Shown: positions 26,089-34,293 of the stretch, one piece after another | Layout: every line of letters starts with the position of its first letter | Numbering within the stretch: position 1 is the stretch's first letter | Assembly (NCBI RefSeq): GCF_003386285.1 | Contig: NZ_QPNC01000007.1 | Span: forward strand, 31,787-95,786 | DNA: 64,000 nucleotides | Direction of reading: 5' to 3' | DNA from: Nocardiopsis sp. FIRDI 009 | Lineage (GTDB): Bacteria; Actinomycetota; Actinomycetes; Streptosporangiales; Streptosporangiaceae | Notes under the pieces: generated by a model | What the model saw: the letters and a program-made list of their open reading frames with translations, nothing else | The model's database searches: none | Told to the model about the DNA's origin: nothing | Made by a program: the position numbers and the translations under genes

Positions 26089-26832
26089 GTGATCCCCATG
26101 TCGCCACAGACACCAGCGGCCATGAACCGCGCGCTGAGCATGCTCGGTGGTCGTGAGGACCCCCGCCTGCAACAGGCCGCCTGGGTCGCCCGCTGTGTGG
26201 GCCGCGGTCACGCCACGCCCCTGAGCGGCGACGACGTCTCCGCGCTCGCGTCGGTCCTGCGCAGGCGCAGCGTGCCCCGCGCCGGACTGGTGTTCGGCGC
26301 CAAACCGCACACGGCCGGGGTGTGGATCGTGCGCTCGGGCCACGTCGAACTGACCGCCGGATCCGGCCCGGGCCGGGTCGTGGTGCAGATCCTGCGCCCG
26401 GGGGACGTGGACGGCGACATCCAACTCCTGTTGGACATGCCCCTGCCCTACACCGGCCGGGCGCTGGAGGACGCCGAGATCCTGGAGCTGGACCCCGAGG
26501 AGTTCGAACGCCTGCTGGCCACGCACCCGGCCGTGGCCCGGCGCTGGCTGTCGAGTGTGGCCGAACGCCTCAACACCAGCCACATGCGCATCCTCGGGCT
26601 GCTCGGCCGCTCCCTCACCCAGCAGACGGCGCAACTGCTGCTGGACGAGGCCGACGGGGACGTCGTCGAACTTCCCCAGCGCACCCTGGCCGCCATGCTG
26701 GGTGTGCGCCGACCCTCGTTGAACAAGGTCCTCAAGGAGTTCGAGAAGGACGGGCTGATCGGGGTGCGCTACGCGGCGATCGACCTGGTCGACCGCCGCG
26801 CCCTGGCCCGCCGCGCGCACGGCCGCGGCTGA
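26089..26832 (+). CDS. Crp/Fnr-family regulator 1
   Basis: A 247-residue regulator with an N-terminal cyclic-nucleotide-binding-like beta barrel (about 45-160), a dimer helix and a winged HTH (TLAAMLGVRRPSLNKVLKEFEKDGLI). Only one cysteine is present, so a classical Fnr iron-sulfur cluster is not possible; it must sense another ligand or none. GTG 26089 follows GAGGA; ATG 26098 is an alternative. It is divergent from membrane protein A across a perfect palindrome. It probably controls part of the redox island. Confidence 0.85.
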   Translation: MIPMSPQTPAAMNRALSMLGGREDPRLQQAAWVARCVGRGHATPLSGDDVSALASVLRRRSVPRAGLVFGAKPHTAGVWIVRSGHVELTAGSGPGRVVVQILRPGDVDGDIQLLLDMPLPYTGRALEDAEILELDPEEFERLLATHPAVARRWLSSVAERLNTSHMRILGLLGRSLTQQTAQLLLDEADGDVVELPQRTLAAMLGVRRPSLNKVLKEFEKDGLIGVRYAAIDLVDRRALARRAHGRG

Positions 26833-26945
26833 CCCGTGGGGCCGAGCGGTCACCGGCCCGGGGGCGGTGCCCGGTCGTGTCCCTCTCCTCCCCCTGAGCC
26901 GGATGGTGGCGCGAGCGCCCGGCACCGGGCGGGCGAGCCCGAGAG

Positions 26946-26961
26946 TGTCAGACCGCTGACA
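26946..26961. promoter_or_regulatory. palindromic operator, copy 4 (perfect)
   Basis: TGTCAGACCGCTGACA is a perfect TGTCAG-N4-CTGACA palindrome with the half-site spacing of Fnr-type sites. It ends 89 bp before the ATG of membrane protein B. Nothing else is seen between 26833 and 27050. Confidence 0.55.
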
Positions 26962-27050
26962 GCCTCCGCCCCGTACCCGGCACGCCGTGGTGGGCTGGCG
27001 GGTGAGCGTTCCGCTCCCCTGGTGCGGACCGAACTCATGGAGGTGTCGCC

Positions 27051-27485
27051 ATGTCGACGATCGCGCACGCGCGCTCGCACGCGCTCACCCACGCCTGGCG
27101 GGGCGTCGTCGCCGGGCTCGCCGGAGGTGTGGTCTTCGGCGTGCTCATGGCCATGTCCGGCATGCTCCCGATGGTCGCCATGCTCGTCGGCAGCCAGAGC
27201 GCCCTGGTCGGCGCGGTGGTCCACCTGGCGATCTCCGCCGTCGTCGGTCTGGTGTTCGGACTGCTGGCCGGTGCCGTCGCCGACCGGGCGGGCGTGACCG
27301 TCGCGGCGGGGCTGGTCTACGGCGCCGCGTGGTGGGTCCTCGGCGCGCTGATCCTGATGCCCGCCATGCTCGGCATGCCCCTGTTCCCGATGAACGCGAC
27401 GGCGATGATGAGCCTCATGGGCCACCTCGCCTACGGCCTGGTCGCGGCTCTGGCGTTGTACGGACTGAGCCGGAGTGAGGTCTGA
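27051..27485 (+). CDS. four-helix membrane protein, paralogue B
   Basis: A 144-residue protein, the same length as the 25440-25874 product. It shares the opening MSTIA, the GMLPM, VHLAISA and MMSLMGHLAYGLV segments and four hydrophobic helices with methionine clusters. Ligand and function are unknown. GGAGGTG precedes ATG 27051. A perfect operator palindrome lies 89 bp upstream, and a second Crp/Fnr gene begins 55 bp downstream on the same strand, so the two may be cotranscribed. Confidence 0.7.
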   Translation: MSTIAHARSHALTHAWRGVVAGLAGGVVFGVLMAMSGMLPMVAMLVGSQSALVGAVVHLAISAVVGLVFGLLAGAVADRAGVTVAAGLVYGAAWWVLGALILMPAMLGMPLFPMNATAMMSLMGHLAYGLVAALALYGLSRSEV

Positions 27486-27540
27486 GTGGGCCGATCCCGT
27501 ACCGGCGGCTCCGCCCGCGGTGGACACGGACGGAGCCGCC

Positions 27541-28239
27541 GTGACTGACCACTGGTGCCTGTCCGAGAGCGCGCTGTTCCAGGACCTGGAGCAGGAGCGG
27601 ATGGAGCAGATCAGCGCCCGCGTCCCCCCGCGCTCGATCTGGCCGGGCCAGGTGGTCCGCGTCCCCGACGAGACGTTGGAGGCCCTCTACGTCGTCCAAC
27701 GCGGGCACGTCCGGCTCTTCCGGGTCCTGGAGGACGGGCGGACCGTCACCACCGCGATCGCCGGGCCCGGGTCCGTGTTCGGCCACATGGCCCTGCTGGG
27801 GCTGCGGATGAGCGGCACGTGGTGTGAGGCCGTCGGCGAGGGCCGGCTGTGTGTGATGAGCGCCGACGACGTCCGGCGGCTCCTGCTGTGGGATCCACGG
27901 GTGGCCGTACGGCTCATCGAACAGCTGGGGGCGCGGATCACGGACCTGGAGGAGCGGCTGACCGACACCGTGGCCAAGAGCGTCCCCGAACGCACCGCGG
28001 CGACACTGTGCAGACTCGTCGAGCCGCTCGATCCCGGGCACCGTCCCGTCGCGGTGCGCCTGACTCACGAGCAGCTGGCCCGCCTGACCGGCACCACCAG
28101 GGAACGCACCACGCGGGCGCTGGGAGAGCTGGCGCGACGGCGCCTGGTGCGCCCGCGCCGGGGGACGCTCCTGGTCCTCGACCGGCCGGGGCTGTCGGCG
28201 TTCGCCGACCGGGACCGTTCCGAGGTGTGGACGGTGTGA
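27541..28239 (+). CDS. Crp/Fnr-family regulator 2
   Basis: A 232-residue Crp-type regulator. The sensory beta barrel spans about residues 15-125, then a long dimer helix and an HTH with LARLTGTTRERTTRALGEL. The RE-x3-R spacing in the recognition helix equals that of E. coli CRP (Arg180, Glu181, Arg185). Four cysteines are present (residue 6, two near 100-107, one near 158), a number compatible with but not proving an iron-sulfur cluster. GTG 27541 follows GGAG. Next to the perfect TGTCAG-N4-CTGACA site and upstream of mscR, it is the best candidate regulator of the island. Confidence 0.87.
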   Translation: MTDHWCLSESALFQDLEQERMEQISARVPPRSIWPGQVVRVPDETLEALYVVQRGHVRLFRVLEDGRTVTTAIAGPGSVFGHMALLGLRMSGTWCEAVGEGRLCVMSADDVRRLLLWDPRVAVRLIEQLGARITDLEERLTDTVAKSVPERTAATLCRLVEPLDPGHRPVAVRLTHEQLARLTGTTRERTTRALGELARRRLVRPRRGTLLVLDRPGLSAFADRDRSEVWTV

Positions 28240-28445
28240 GGGTCGACGACCTCGTCGTCCCGCCTGTCGGTGACGCGTCGGAGACACGGCGGAACCTCCC
28301 CGAACCGGTCGACCCGATCCCCCGGCCCCGGACACGGGACCCGTCTCACATGATGGACACACCCGCCTCGGATGATGCATGGTGATGCCCCGGGCGGCGC
28401 GCACCGGCGCCGTGCGGAACGGCCACGCGTTGGGAGCGTCCGCCC

Positions 28446-29531
28446 ATGTCACAGCGAGTACCCGGAGTGATCTCCCGGACCAGGGGAGAACCCGTCGAAC
28501 TGACCACGGTCGTCGTCCCCGACCCCGGCCCCGGCGAGGCCGTGGTCGCCGTCCGGGCCTGCGGGGTGTGCCACACCGACCTGCACTACCGCGAGGGCGG
28601 TATCAACGACGAGTTCCCCTTCTTGCTCGGCCACGAGGCCGCCGGCGTGGTGGAGTCCGTCGGGCCGGACGTCACCTCGGTCTCCCCCGGGGACTTCGTG
28701 GTCCTCAACTGGCGGGCGGTGTGCGGGAACTGCCGCGCCTGCCGCCGGGGACACCCCCAGTACTGCTTCGACACCCACAACGCCACCCAGCCGATGACCC
28801 TGGAGGACGGCACCGCGCTCTCCCCGGCCCTGGGGATCGGCGCCTTCGCCGAGAAGACCCTCGTGGCGGACGGACAGTGCACCCGGGTGGATCCCGCCGC
28901 CTCCCCGGCCGCGGCCGGGCTGCTCGGCTGCGGGATCATGGCGGGCATCGGCGCCGCCGTCAACACCGGCGGGGTGGGCCGGGGCGACTCGGTGGCCGTC
29001 ATCGGATGCGGCGGCGTGGGCAACGCCGCGGTGGCCGGGGCCCGCCTGGCCGGAGCCGCGCGGATCATCGCCGTGGACCTGGAGGAGCGCAAGCTCGACT
29101 GGGCCCGGGGGTTCGGCGCCACACACACCGTCAACGCCCGCGACACCGACCCGGTCGCGGCGATCCGCGAGCTCACCGGCGGGTTCGGCGCCGACGTGGT
29201 CATCGACGCCGTCGGGCGGCCGGAAACCTACGAGCAGGCCTTCTACGCCCGCGACCTGGCGGGCACCGTCGTCCTGGTCGGCGTGCCCACCCCGGACACG
29301 CGCCTGGACCTGCCGCTGTCGGACGTGTTCGGGCGCGGCGGCGCCCTGAAGTCCTCCTGGTACGGCGACTGCCTGCCCTCGCGCGACTTCCCCACGCTCG
29401 TCGACCTCTACCTGCAGGGCCGTCTGGACCTGGACGGGTTCGTCACCGAGGAGATCGGGCTGGGCGACGTCGAGGCGGCGTTCGCCCGCATGCGGCGCGG
29501 CGAGGTGCTGCGGTCGGTGGTGCGACTGTGA
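28446..29531 (+). CDS. mscR: S-(hydroxymethyl)mycothiol dehydrogenase / S-nitrosomycothiol reductase
   Basis: A zinc-dependent medium-chain dehydrogenase of 361 residues, nearly collinear with mycobacterial MscR/AdhE2 across its length ([51 protein letters not shown]). It oxidises the formaldehyde-mycothiol adduct and reduces S-nitrosomycothiol, so it detoxifies formaldehyde and nitric oxide. Four structural-zinc Cys lie in the CGNCRAC region, and the GCGGVG dinucleotide motif is intact. It marks the organism as a mycothiol producer. ATG 28446 is used. Its place after Crp/Fnr 2 suggests control by nitrosative or oxygen signals. Confidence 0.93.
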   Translation: MSQRVPGVISRTRGEPVELTTVVVPDPGPGEAVVAVRACGVCHTDLHYREGGINDEFPFLLGHEAAGVVESVGPDVTSVSPGDFVVLNWRAVCGNCRACRRGHPQYCFDTHNATQPMTLEDGTALSPALGIGAFAEKTLVADGQCTRVDPAASPAAAGLLGCGIMAGIGAAVNTGGVGRGDSVAVIGCGGVGNAAVAGARLAGAARIIAVDLEERKLDWARGFGATHTVNARDTDPVAAIRELTGGFGADVVIDAVGRPETYEQAFYARDLAGTVVLVGVPTPDTRLDLPLSDVFGRGGALKSSWYGDCLPSRDFPTLVDLYLQGRLDLDGFVTEEIGLGDVEAAFARMRRGEVLRSVVRL

Positions 29532-29555
29532 CCGCGCGGGCGGGGACCGACACGG

Positions 29556-29598
29556 CGCCCCTCCGCCACGGGACGGCGTGTCCCGCGGCGGAGGGGCG
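29556..29598. terminator. bidirectional terminator after mscR
   Basis: An 18-nt arm (29556-29573) pairs with 29581-29598 with one mismatch and a 7-nt loop, between convergent genes. Confidence 0.85.
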
Positions 29599-29664
29599 TT
29601 CGGGCGGAGGCCCCCCGACGACCGGAGGAGCAGAGGACCACCGCGGCCGTTGGAGTGACCGGCG

Positions 29665-29967
29665 TCAGCCGGTGTAGTTCGGGTCGGCGGGCACGGGGGA
29701 GGCCGGCGGTGCGACATCCACCCCTTGCTCGGCCAGCACCTCGTCGTACTCCGCGTCGAGTTCCCTCTCCGCCTCCTGGCACTCCTCCAGCGTCTCGAAC
29801 TCGTAGTTCGAGGGGTCCACGCCGAGGGACTCCGCCAGCGAGGCGACCGACGTCCGGCACGCACCGAGCTCCGCTGGTACCCCGTCCGCGTCGGCCAGGA
29901 CCGGGGAGGCTCCGAGGAACGTCGCCGCCGCGGCTCCGGCGGCGAGGAAGGCGTACTTCAGTCGCAT
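29665..29967 (-). CDS. small secreted acidic protein
   Basis: A 100-residue protein with a clear Sec signal peptide (MRLKYAFLAAGAAAATFLGA, cleavage near VLADA). The mature 75 residues are acidic, have two cysteines (GACRTS and EECQEAE) likely to form one disulfide, and end in a Pro-rich tail. It has no recognised domain. AAAGG lies about 7 nt before ATG 29967. A 110-bp gap separates it from the L,D-transpeptidase gene upstream on the same strand. Confidence 0.7.
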   Translation of the reverse strand: MRLKYAFLAAGAAAATFLGASPVLADADGVPAELGACRTSVASLAESLGVDPSNYEFETLEECQEAERELDAEYDEVLAEQGVDVAPPASPVPADPNYTG

Positions 29968-30077
29968 GATCGACCTTTCGTTACGTTGCGTTGTCTGTGA
30001 TGATTCGCGACGGCCGGAGTCTCCCCCAACCGCCTCAGACCGGTTCCGCCCCGTGCGCGCGGAACCCGTCCCGCCCC

Positions 30078-30851
30078 TCACGCGGAGATCTCGACCGGGG
30101 TGCCGATCGGCAGGTTCTCGGCCATCCAGGTGATGTCCTCGTTGGAGACGCGGACGCACCCGTGGCTCACCCGCTGTCCCAGAGCGCTCTCGTCGTTGGT
30201 GCCGTGCACCGCCAACTGGCCGGGGCCGCCCGCGAACGTCTCCAGCGACTCGGAGAACCCGCTGAGGCCGAAGGCGTAGACGCCGTAGGGCCCCTCGGGG
30301 TCCGGCGGCTGGAGCAGCTCGGTGAAGTAGTAGCGGCCCTCCGGGGTGGGCGTCTCGCTCTCCCCGGTGCCGATGACCCCCGAGCGCACCTCCTCCTCTC
30401 CCTCCAGAACGGTGAACGCGAACTCCGACACGTCGACCTCCACCCGGTAGTCGGTGCTGGTCAGTGTCACCTCGTCGCTGCGCACCCAGCCGGTGGTGCC
30501 GTTGGGTCGGACCGGCAGGAGCACCTCCAGCCACAGGCCCTCGTCGCGCTCGACGAGGAAGGTGCGGTCGGCGCCGAACTCGTTCGGGTTCGCCAGCGTC
30601 TCGAGCACCTCGTCCCCGCCCTGTTCGACCCGGACGTCGATCGAGTCCCCGGTGACCGTGGCGATCTGGACGCCCGACACCTCGGCGGCACCCGTGTCCA
30701 CGGCTCCCTCGGAGGACTCCCCTCCCGCCTCCCGCGAGGCGGTGGACGAGCACGCCGTGAGGGCGACCAGGAGCGCGGTCGTCACCAGCGGCGGCGGGGC
30801 CGCGCGCGGTCCGGACCGGGCCAGGCGCGGGAGCAGCGAAGGTCGACGCAT
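30078..30851 (-). CDS. L,D-transpeptidase lipoprotein (YkuD fold)
   Basis: A cell-wall cross-linking enzyme acting outside the membrane. It has a lipobox (LTAC), a central beta region that may be SH3-like (about 50-130), then a YkuD catalytic domain ending in HGTNDESALGQRVSHGCVRVSN with catalytic His and Cys. GxVGTGES-type strands precede it. Length is 257 residues from ATG 30851; ATG 30860 and a start at 30881 are in-frame alternatives. It should form 3-3 cross-links or attach proteins to peptidoglycan. Divergent from a two-component system. Confidence 0.88.
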   Translation of the reverse strand: MRRPSLLPRLARSGPRAAPPPLVTTALLVALTACSSTASREAGGESSEGAVDTGAAEVSGVQIATVTGDSIDVRVEQGGDEVLETLANPNEFGADRTFLVERDEGLWLEVLLPVRPNGTTGWVRSDEVTLTSTDYRVEVDVSEFAFTVLEGEEEVRSGVIGTGESETPTPEGRYYFTELLQPPDPEGPYGVYAFGLSGFSESLETFAGGPGQLAVHGTNDESALGQRVSHGCVRVSNEDITWMAENLPIGTPVEISA

Positions 30852-31116
30852 GGGAACCATCCGGGTTCGTGTGGCGGGCACCCCCGGACGGTGGTCCGCT
30901 CCGGAGGCGTGCGGGACTCGTCCGGCCCGGTGTCACCCGGTCGGACGGTCATGAACTCTGGCGCACGAATGTGTGGATCCTGTGTGCTCGCCGTGTGGGA
31001 CCCGTGTTCTGACCTGGGAGCCGTGCCCGGGCCCCGTCCGCGGGCGTCCCCGCCCCGGTCGGCGCGGCGTACGATCAAGCCGCGCCAGCGTTCCCACGAA
31101 CGAGCGGAGGACCCCC

Positions 31117-31818
31117 GTGTGCGCCCATGTGCTCGTGGCCGAGGACGACGCGAACCAGGCCGACCTCATCCGGCGTTATCTGGAGCACGAGGGCCACGTC
31201 GTGCGCGTGGTCCACGACGGCCGCGCCGCGGTCGCCGAACACCACCGCGATGTCCCCGACCTGGTGATTCTGGACGTGATGATGCCGATCATGGGCGGGC
31301 TGGACGCCTGCCGCGCGCTGCGCGCCGAGTCGGACGTCGCGGTCCTGATGCTCACCGCCCGCTCCACCGAGGAGGATCTGCTGACCGGCCTCGACCTCGG
31401 TGCGGACGACTACGTCACCAAGCCCTACAGCCCGCGCGAACTGATGGCACGGGTGCGCACCCTGCTGCGGCGGTCCCGCCGCCGCGTCGAGCGGACCGAC
31501 CGCGTCATGCGCGCGGGACCGCTCGCGATCGACCCCGACCAGCACACCGTCCACCTGCACGGGGTCCCCGTCGACTGTACCCCCGCCGAGTTCCAGCTGC
31601 TCGCGGCGCTGGCCGCCCGCCCGGGGCGGGTGTTCAGCCGGGCGCAACTGCTGGAGCGCATCCACGGCGTCAGCCGCTTCATCACCGAGCGCACGATCGA
31701 CGTCCACGTGATGAACCTGCGCCGCAAACTCGAACCGAACCACCGCGAACCCACTCTGCTCATCACGGTCTACGGCGTCGGGTACAAGCTGAACAACTCC
31801 GCCGATGGCGCGCCGTAG
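31117..31818 (+). CDS. OmpR/PhoB-family response regulator
   Basis: A 233-residue regulator. The receiver domain has the phosphoacceptor Asp53 (VILDVMMP), an acidic pocket at EDD (9-11), and Thr and Lys (MLTARS, YVTKPYSP). The C-terminal winged helix has the ERTIDVHVMNLRRKL and VYGVGYK signatures. GTG 31117 has GGAGG 6 nt upstream. Its stop lies 14 bp inside the histidine kinase gene, so the pair is coupled. Divergence from the L,D-transpeptidase hints at a cell-wall stress role. Confidence 0.92.
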   Translation: MCAHVLVAEDDANQADLIRRYLEHEGHVVRVVHDGRAAVAEHHRDVPDLVILDVMMPIMGGLDACRALRAESDVAVLMLTARSTEEDLLTGLDLGADDYVTKPYSPRELMARVRTLLRRSRRRVERTDRVMRAGPLAIDPDQHTVHLHGVPVDCTPAEFQLLAALAARPGRVFSRAQLLERIHGVSRFITERTIDVHVMNLRRKLEPNHREPTLLITVYGVGYKLNNSADGAP

Positions 31819-33787
31819 GGGCGCGCTGCGGCACAGCCTGCTCGCCCGCATGCTGGCGAGCTCCGTGCTCGTCGCGGTCTGCTCCATCACGGCGACCGCG
31901 TGGCTGGCGGTGCAGGGGACCTCGGAGTCGATCGGTTCGGAGCAGGGCGAGACCCTGGCCGCCGACACCCGCATCCACGACACGCTCGTCGGCTACGCCG
32001 CGACCAACCGCGACTGGGACGGCGTCGGCGGGATCGTCGACGATCTCGCCGGGGAGACCGGGCGGCGCATCGTTCTGACCACGGAGAACCGTCAGCTCCT
32101 CGCCGACTCGGAGCCCGGATCGGAGGCGCCGCTCCCCCCGCGCGCCTCCTCGGTCGTGGACCCGCTCGCGGTGGACGTGACCCTGGTGTCGGAGGGGTCC
32201 GACCGCGTGGACGCCCGCGCGGTCGGACCGTTCGAACTCGACCCACCGGAGCGTGAGAACCTCACGGAGATCGCGGAGGAGGGGGTCGACTGCCTCCTCA
32301 GCGAGTTCGGAGAGCTCGCCGAGGTGGAGACCGCGCCGAGCGGACGCCCCTACGTGGACATGACCGCGGCCGGGGAGAACGAGGAGTACCTCTGGGCGTA
32401 CTGCGGACTGACGGCGCTCGACGAGCCCACCGACGGCGAGCGGACGGTCCTGGGGAGACTGACCGAACTCACCGGCGACTGCCTGGACACCGACGATCCG
32501 CAGGTGCGGTTCCGCATGGACGGTACGACGGGATCGGCCGTGGCCGTCCCCAGGTGGCCGGAGGAGGATCCGCCCCCCGGGCAGGAGTGGGCCCCGGATG
32601 CGGCCGGCGGCCCGACGATGTCCGATGAGGAACGCGCCCCGGTCGGGGAGGCGGAGGAGCGGGCCGCACGGGAGCGGGCCCTGGCGGAGGGGCGGTTGGC
32701 GGAGAGCCCCGGCCCCGCGGCGGGTCCGGGCATCGGGGCGGTGTCGCCCGTCCTCGACCAGCACACCGCCGACTGCGTCGCCACCGCCCACCGCGAACTG
32801 CTCCGCCCGTACGTGGCACCGGCCGCCCTGCTCTTCATCGACGACCCCTCCGCCGACGCCGCGTCCGGCCCCTCCCTGAACCGCGAGGGCCTGCTGCGGG
32901 TCTCCGGCGTGGTGCTGCTGGTGCTGGTGTTGACGGTCGGGGTGAGTGTGGCCGTGTCCACCCGGCTGGTGCGTCCCGTCCGCGCCCTGACGGACGCGGT
33001 GCTGCGGATGCGCCAGGGTCAGGGGGCGACGCGGGTCGAGGTGAGCGACTCCGGGGAGATCGGCGAACTGGCCGCCGCGTTCAACGAGATGTCCGAGCAC
33101 CTGGAGCGCCTGGAGGACCAGCGCAAGGCCATGGTCAGCGACGTGTCCCATGAACTGCGCACGCCGCTGAGCAACCTGCGCGGGTGGCTGGAGGCCGTCC
33201 AGGACGGTGTCGCGGAGCTGGAGCCGGAGCGGATGGAGATGCTCGTGGGCGAGACCCTGCTGCTCCAGGACATCATCGACGACCTGCGGGACCTGGCGTT
33301 GGCGGACGCGGGCAGACTGCGGCTGTCCCTGGAGTTGGTGGAGGCCCACGCGCTCGTCGAACAGGTCGCGGCCAGTTACCGGCTCCGCGCGGACGAGGCC
33401 GGGCTGGAGCTGGCCGCCGAGACGGCCGAGGTCGTGCTCAGGGCCGACCGCACCCGGCTCTTCCAGGCCGTGGGCAACCTGGTCGGCAACGCCCTGCGGC
33501 ACACGGCGGCGCCCGGCACGGTCACCGTCCGCGTCCGGCCCGACGGGGACGACGCGGTGTTCGAGGTGGCCGACACGGGGGTCGGCATCGCCGCCGAGGA
33601 CCTGCCCCAGGTGTTCGACCGGTTCTGGCGGGCGGAGAAGTCACGGAGCCGCCAGACCGGCGGGAGCGGACTGGGACTGGCCATCGTGCGCAACCTGACC
33701 GAGCTGCACGGTGGCCGGGCGGAGGTCGAGAGCACCCTCGGCGAGGGCACCGTGTTCACGCTCCGGCTCCCCCTGGTCGGCCCCTGA
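31805..33787 (+). CDS. membrane sensor histidine kinase
   Basis: A 660-residue partner of the preceding regulator. One helix near residues 15-38 and another near 365-388 bracket an unusually large extracytoplasmic sensor of about 325 residues with four cysteines (VDCLL, AYCGL, GDCLD, ADCVA), probably two disulfides. HAMP follows, then the H-box DVSHELRTPLSNL and an ATP-binding domain with NALRH, DTGVGI and GSGLGLAIV. All catalytic motifs are intact. The sensor is acidic and Pro-rich and matches no domain I know, so the signal is unknown. Confidence 0.9.
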   Translation: MARRRGALRHSLLARMLASSVLVAVCSITATAWLAVQGTSESIGSEQGETLAADTRIHDTLVGYAATNRDWDGVGGIVDDLAGETGRRIVLTTENRQLLADSEPGSEAPLPPRASSVVDPLAVDVTLVSEGSDRVDARAVGPFELDPPERENLTEIAEEGVDCLLSEFGELAEVETAPSGRPYVDMTAAGENEEYLWAYCGLTALDEPTDGERTVLGRLTELTGDCLDTDDPQVRFRMDGTTGSAVAVPRWPEEDPPPGQEWAPDAAGGPTMSDEERAPVGEAEERAARERALAEGRLAESPGPAAGPGIGAVSPVLDQHTADCVATAHRELLRPYVAPAALLFIDDPSADAASGPSLNREGLLRVSGVVLLVLVLTVGVSVAVSTRLVRPVRALTDAVLRMRQGQGATRVEVSDSGEIGELAAAFNEMSEHLERLEDQRKAMVSDVSHELRTPLSNLRGWLEAVQDGVAELEPERMEMLVGETLLLQDIIDDLRDLALADAGRLRLSLELVEAHALVEQVAASYRLRADEAGLELAAETAEVVLRADRTRLFQAVGNLVGNALRHTAAPGTVTVRVRPDGDDAVFEVADTGVGIAAEDLPQVFDRFWRAEKSRSRQTGGSGLGLAIVRNLTELHGGRAEVESTLGEGTVFTLRLPLVGP

Positions 33788-33829
33788 GGGCCTCCCCTCC
33801 GCCGATGGCGTACGGCCGTTCCCGGGGCT

Positions 33830-33847
33830 GGTCCCCCTCCGGGGGCC
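33830..33847. terminator. short convergent hairpin
   Basis: GGTCCCC and GGGGGCC arms around a 4-nt loop, between the convergent kinase and VOC genes. Confidence 0.45.
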
Positions 33848-33855
33848 GACGGCGG

Positions 33856-34257
33856 TCACCCCGCCGCGGAGTCGGCGGCGGCGAGGAACTCCAGCCGGTT
33901 GCCGACGACGTCGTCGACGTAGAACCTCCGGTAGCCCGGGAGGTGGGGGTCCCACGCGACCTCGTGGCCGGCGTCGGTGAGTCGCTGGGCCAGGGCGTCG
34001 ATCTCGCGGACCAGGATCCCGGGGTGCCCCTTGCGCTGGGGCCGGAACTCGGGGTCGACCCCGAGGTGGATCTCCAGGGTGTCGCCGCGGAGCCACAGTC
34101 CGCCCCGGGCGGCCAGGGCAGGCGGCTTGGGGACCTCGACCAGCCCGAGGGTGTCGACGTAGAAGGCGCGACAGACGTTCTCGGTCCCGAGGGGGATGCA
34201 CACCAGGACGTGGTGGGGTGCGAAGCCGAGGTCGGTGGTCGTGTCGGGGGCGGCCAT
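33856..34257 (-). CDS. VOC-family (glyoxalase-like) protein
   Basis: A 133-residue metal-site fold protein with two beta-alpha-beta-beta-beta modules (FAPHHVLVCIPLGTEN then FYVDTLGLVEVPKPP, and later PGILVREIDALAQRL with YRRFYVDDVVGNRLEFL). Putative metal ligands are His11 or His12 and the glutamate in RLEFL. The substrate is unknown; family members isomerise glyoxal adducts, cleave aromatics or bind antibiotics. AAGGAG before ATG 34257 is adjacent to a perfect MarR-like operator, so the gene is probably repressed and inducible. Confidence 0.8.
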   Translation of the reverse strand: MAAPDTTTDLGFAPHHVLVCIPLGTENVCRAFYVDTLGLVEVPKPPALAARGGLWLRGDTLEIHLGVDPEFRPQRKGHPGILVREIDALAQRLTDAGHEVAWDPHLPGYRRFYVDDVVGNRLEFLAAADSAAG

Positions 34258-34266
34258 GCTGGCTCC

Positions 34267-34286
34267 TTATCTTGATGTCAAGATAA
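34267..34286. promoter_or_regulatory. MarR-type operator
   Basis: TTATCTTGA and TCAAGATAA form a perfect 9-bp inverted repeat with a 2-nt centre, only 9 bp upstream of the VOC start, overlapping its promoter/ribosome-site region. The TCTTGA-type half site is typical of MarR repressors. No MarR gene lies in this window. Confidence 0.7.
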
Positions 34287-34293
34287 GTCGATC

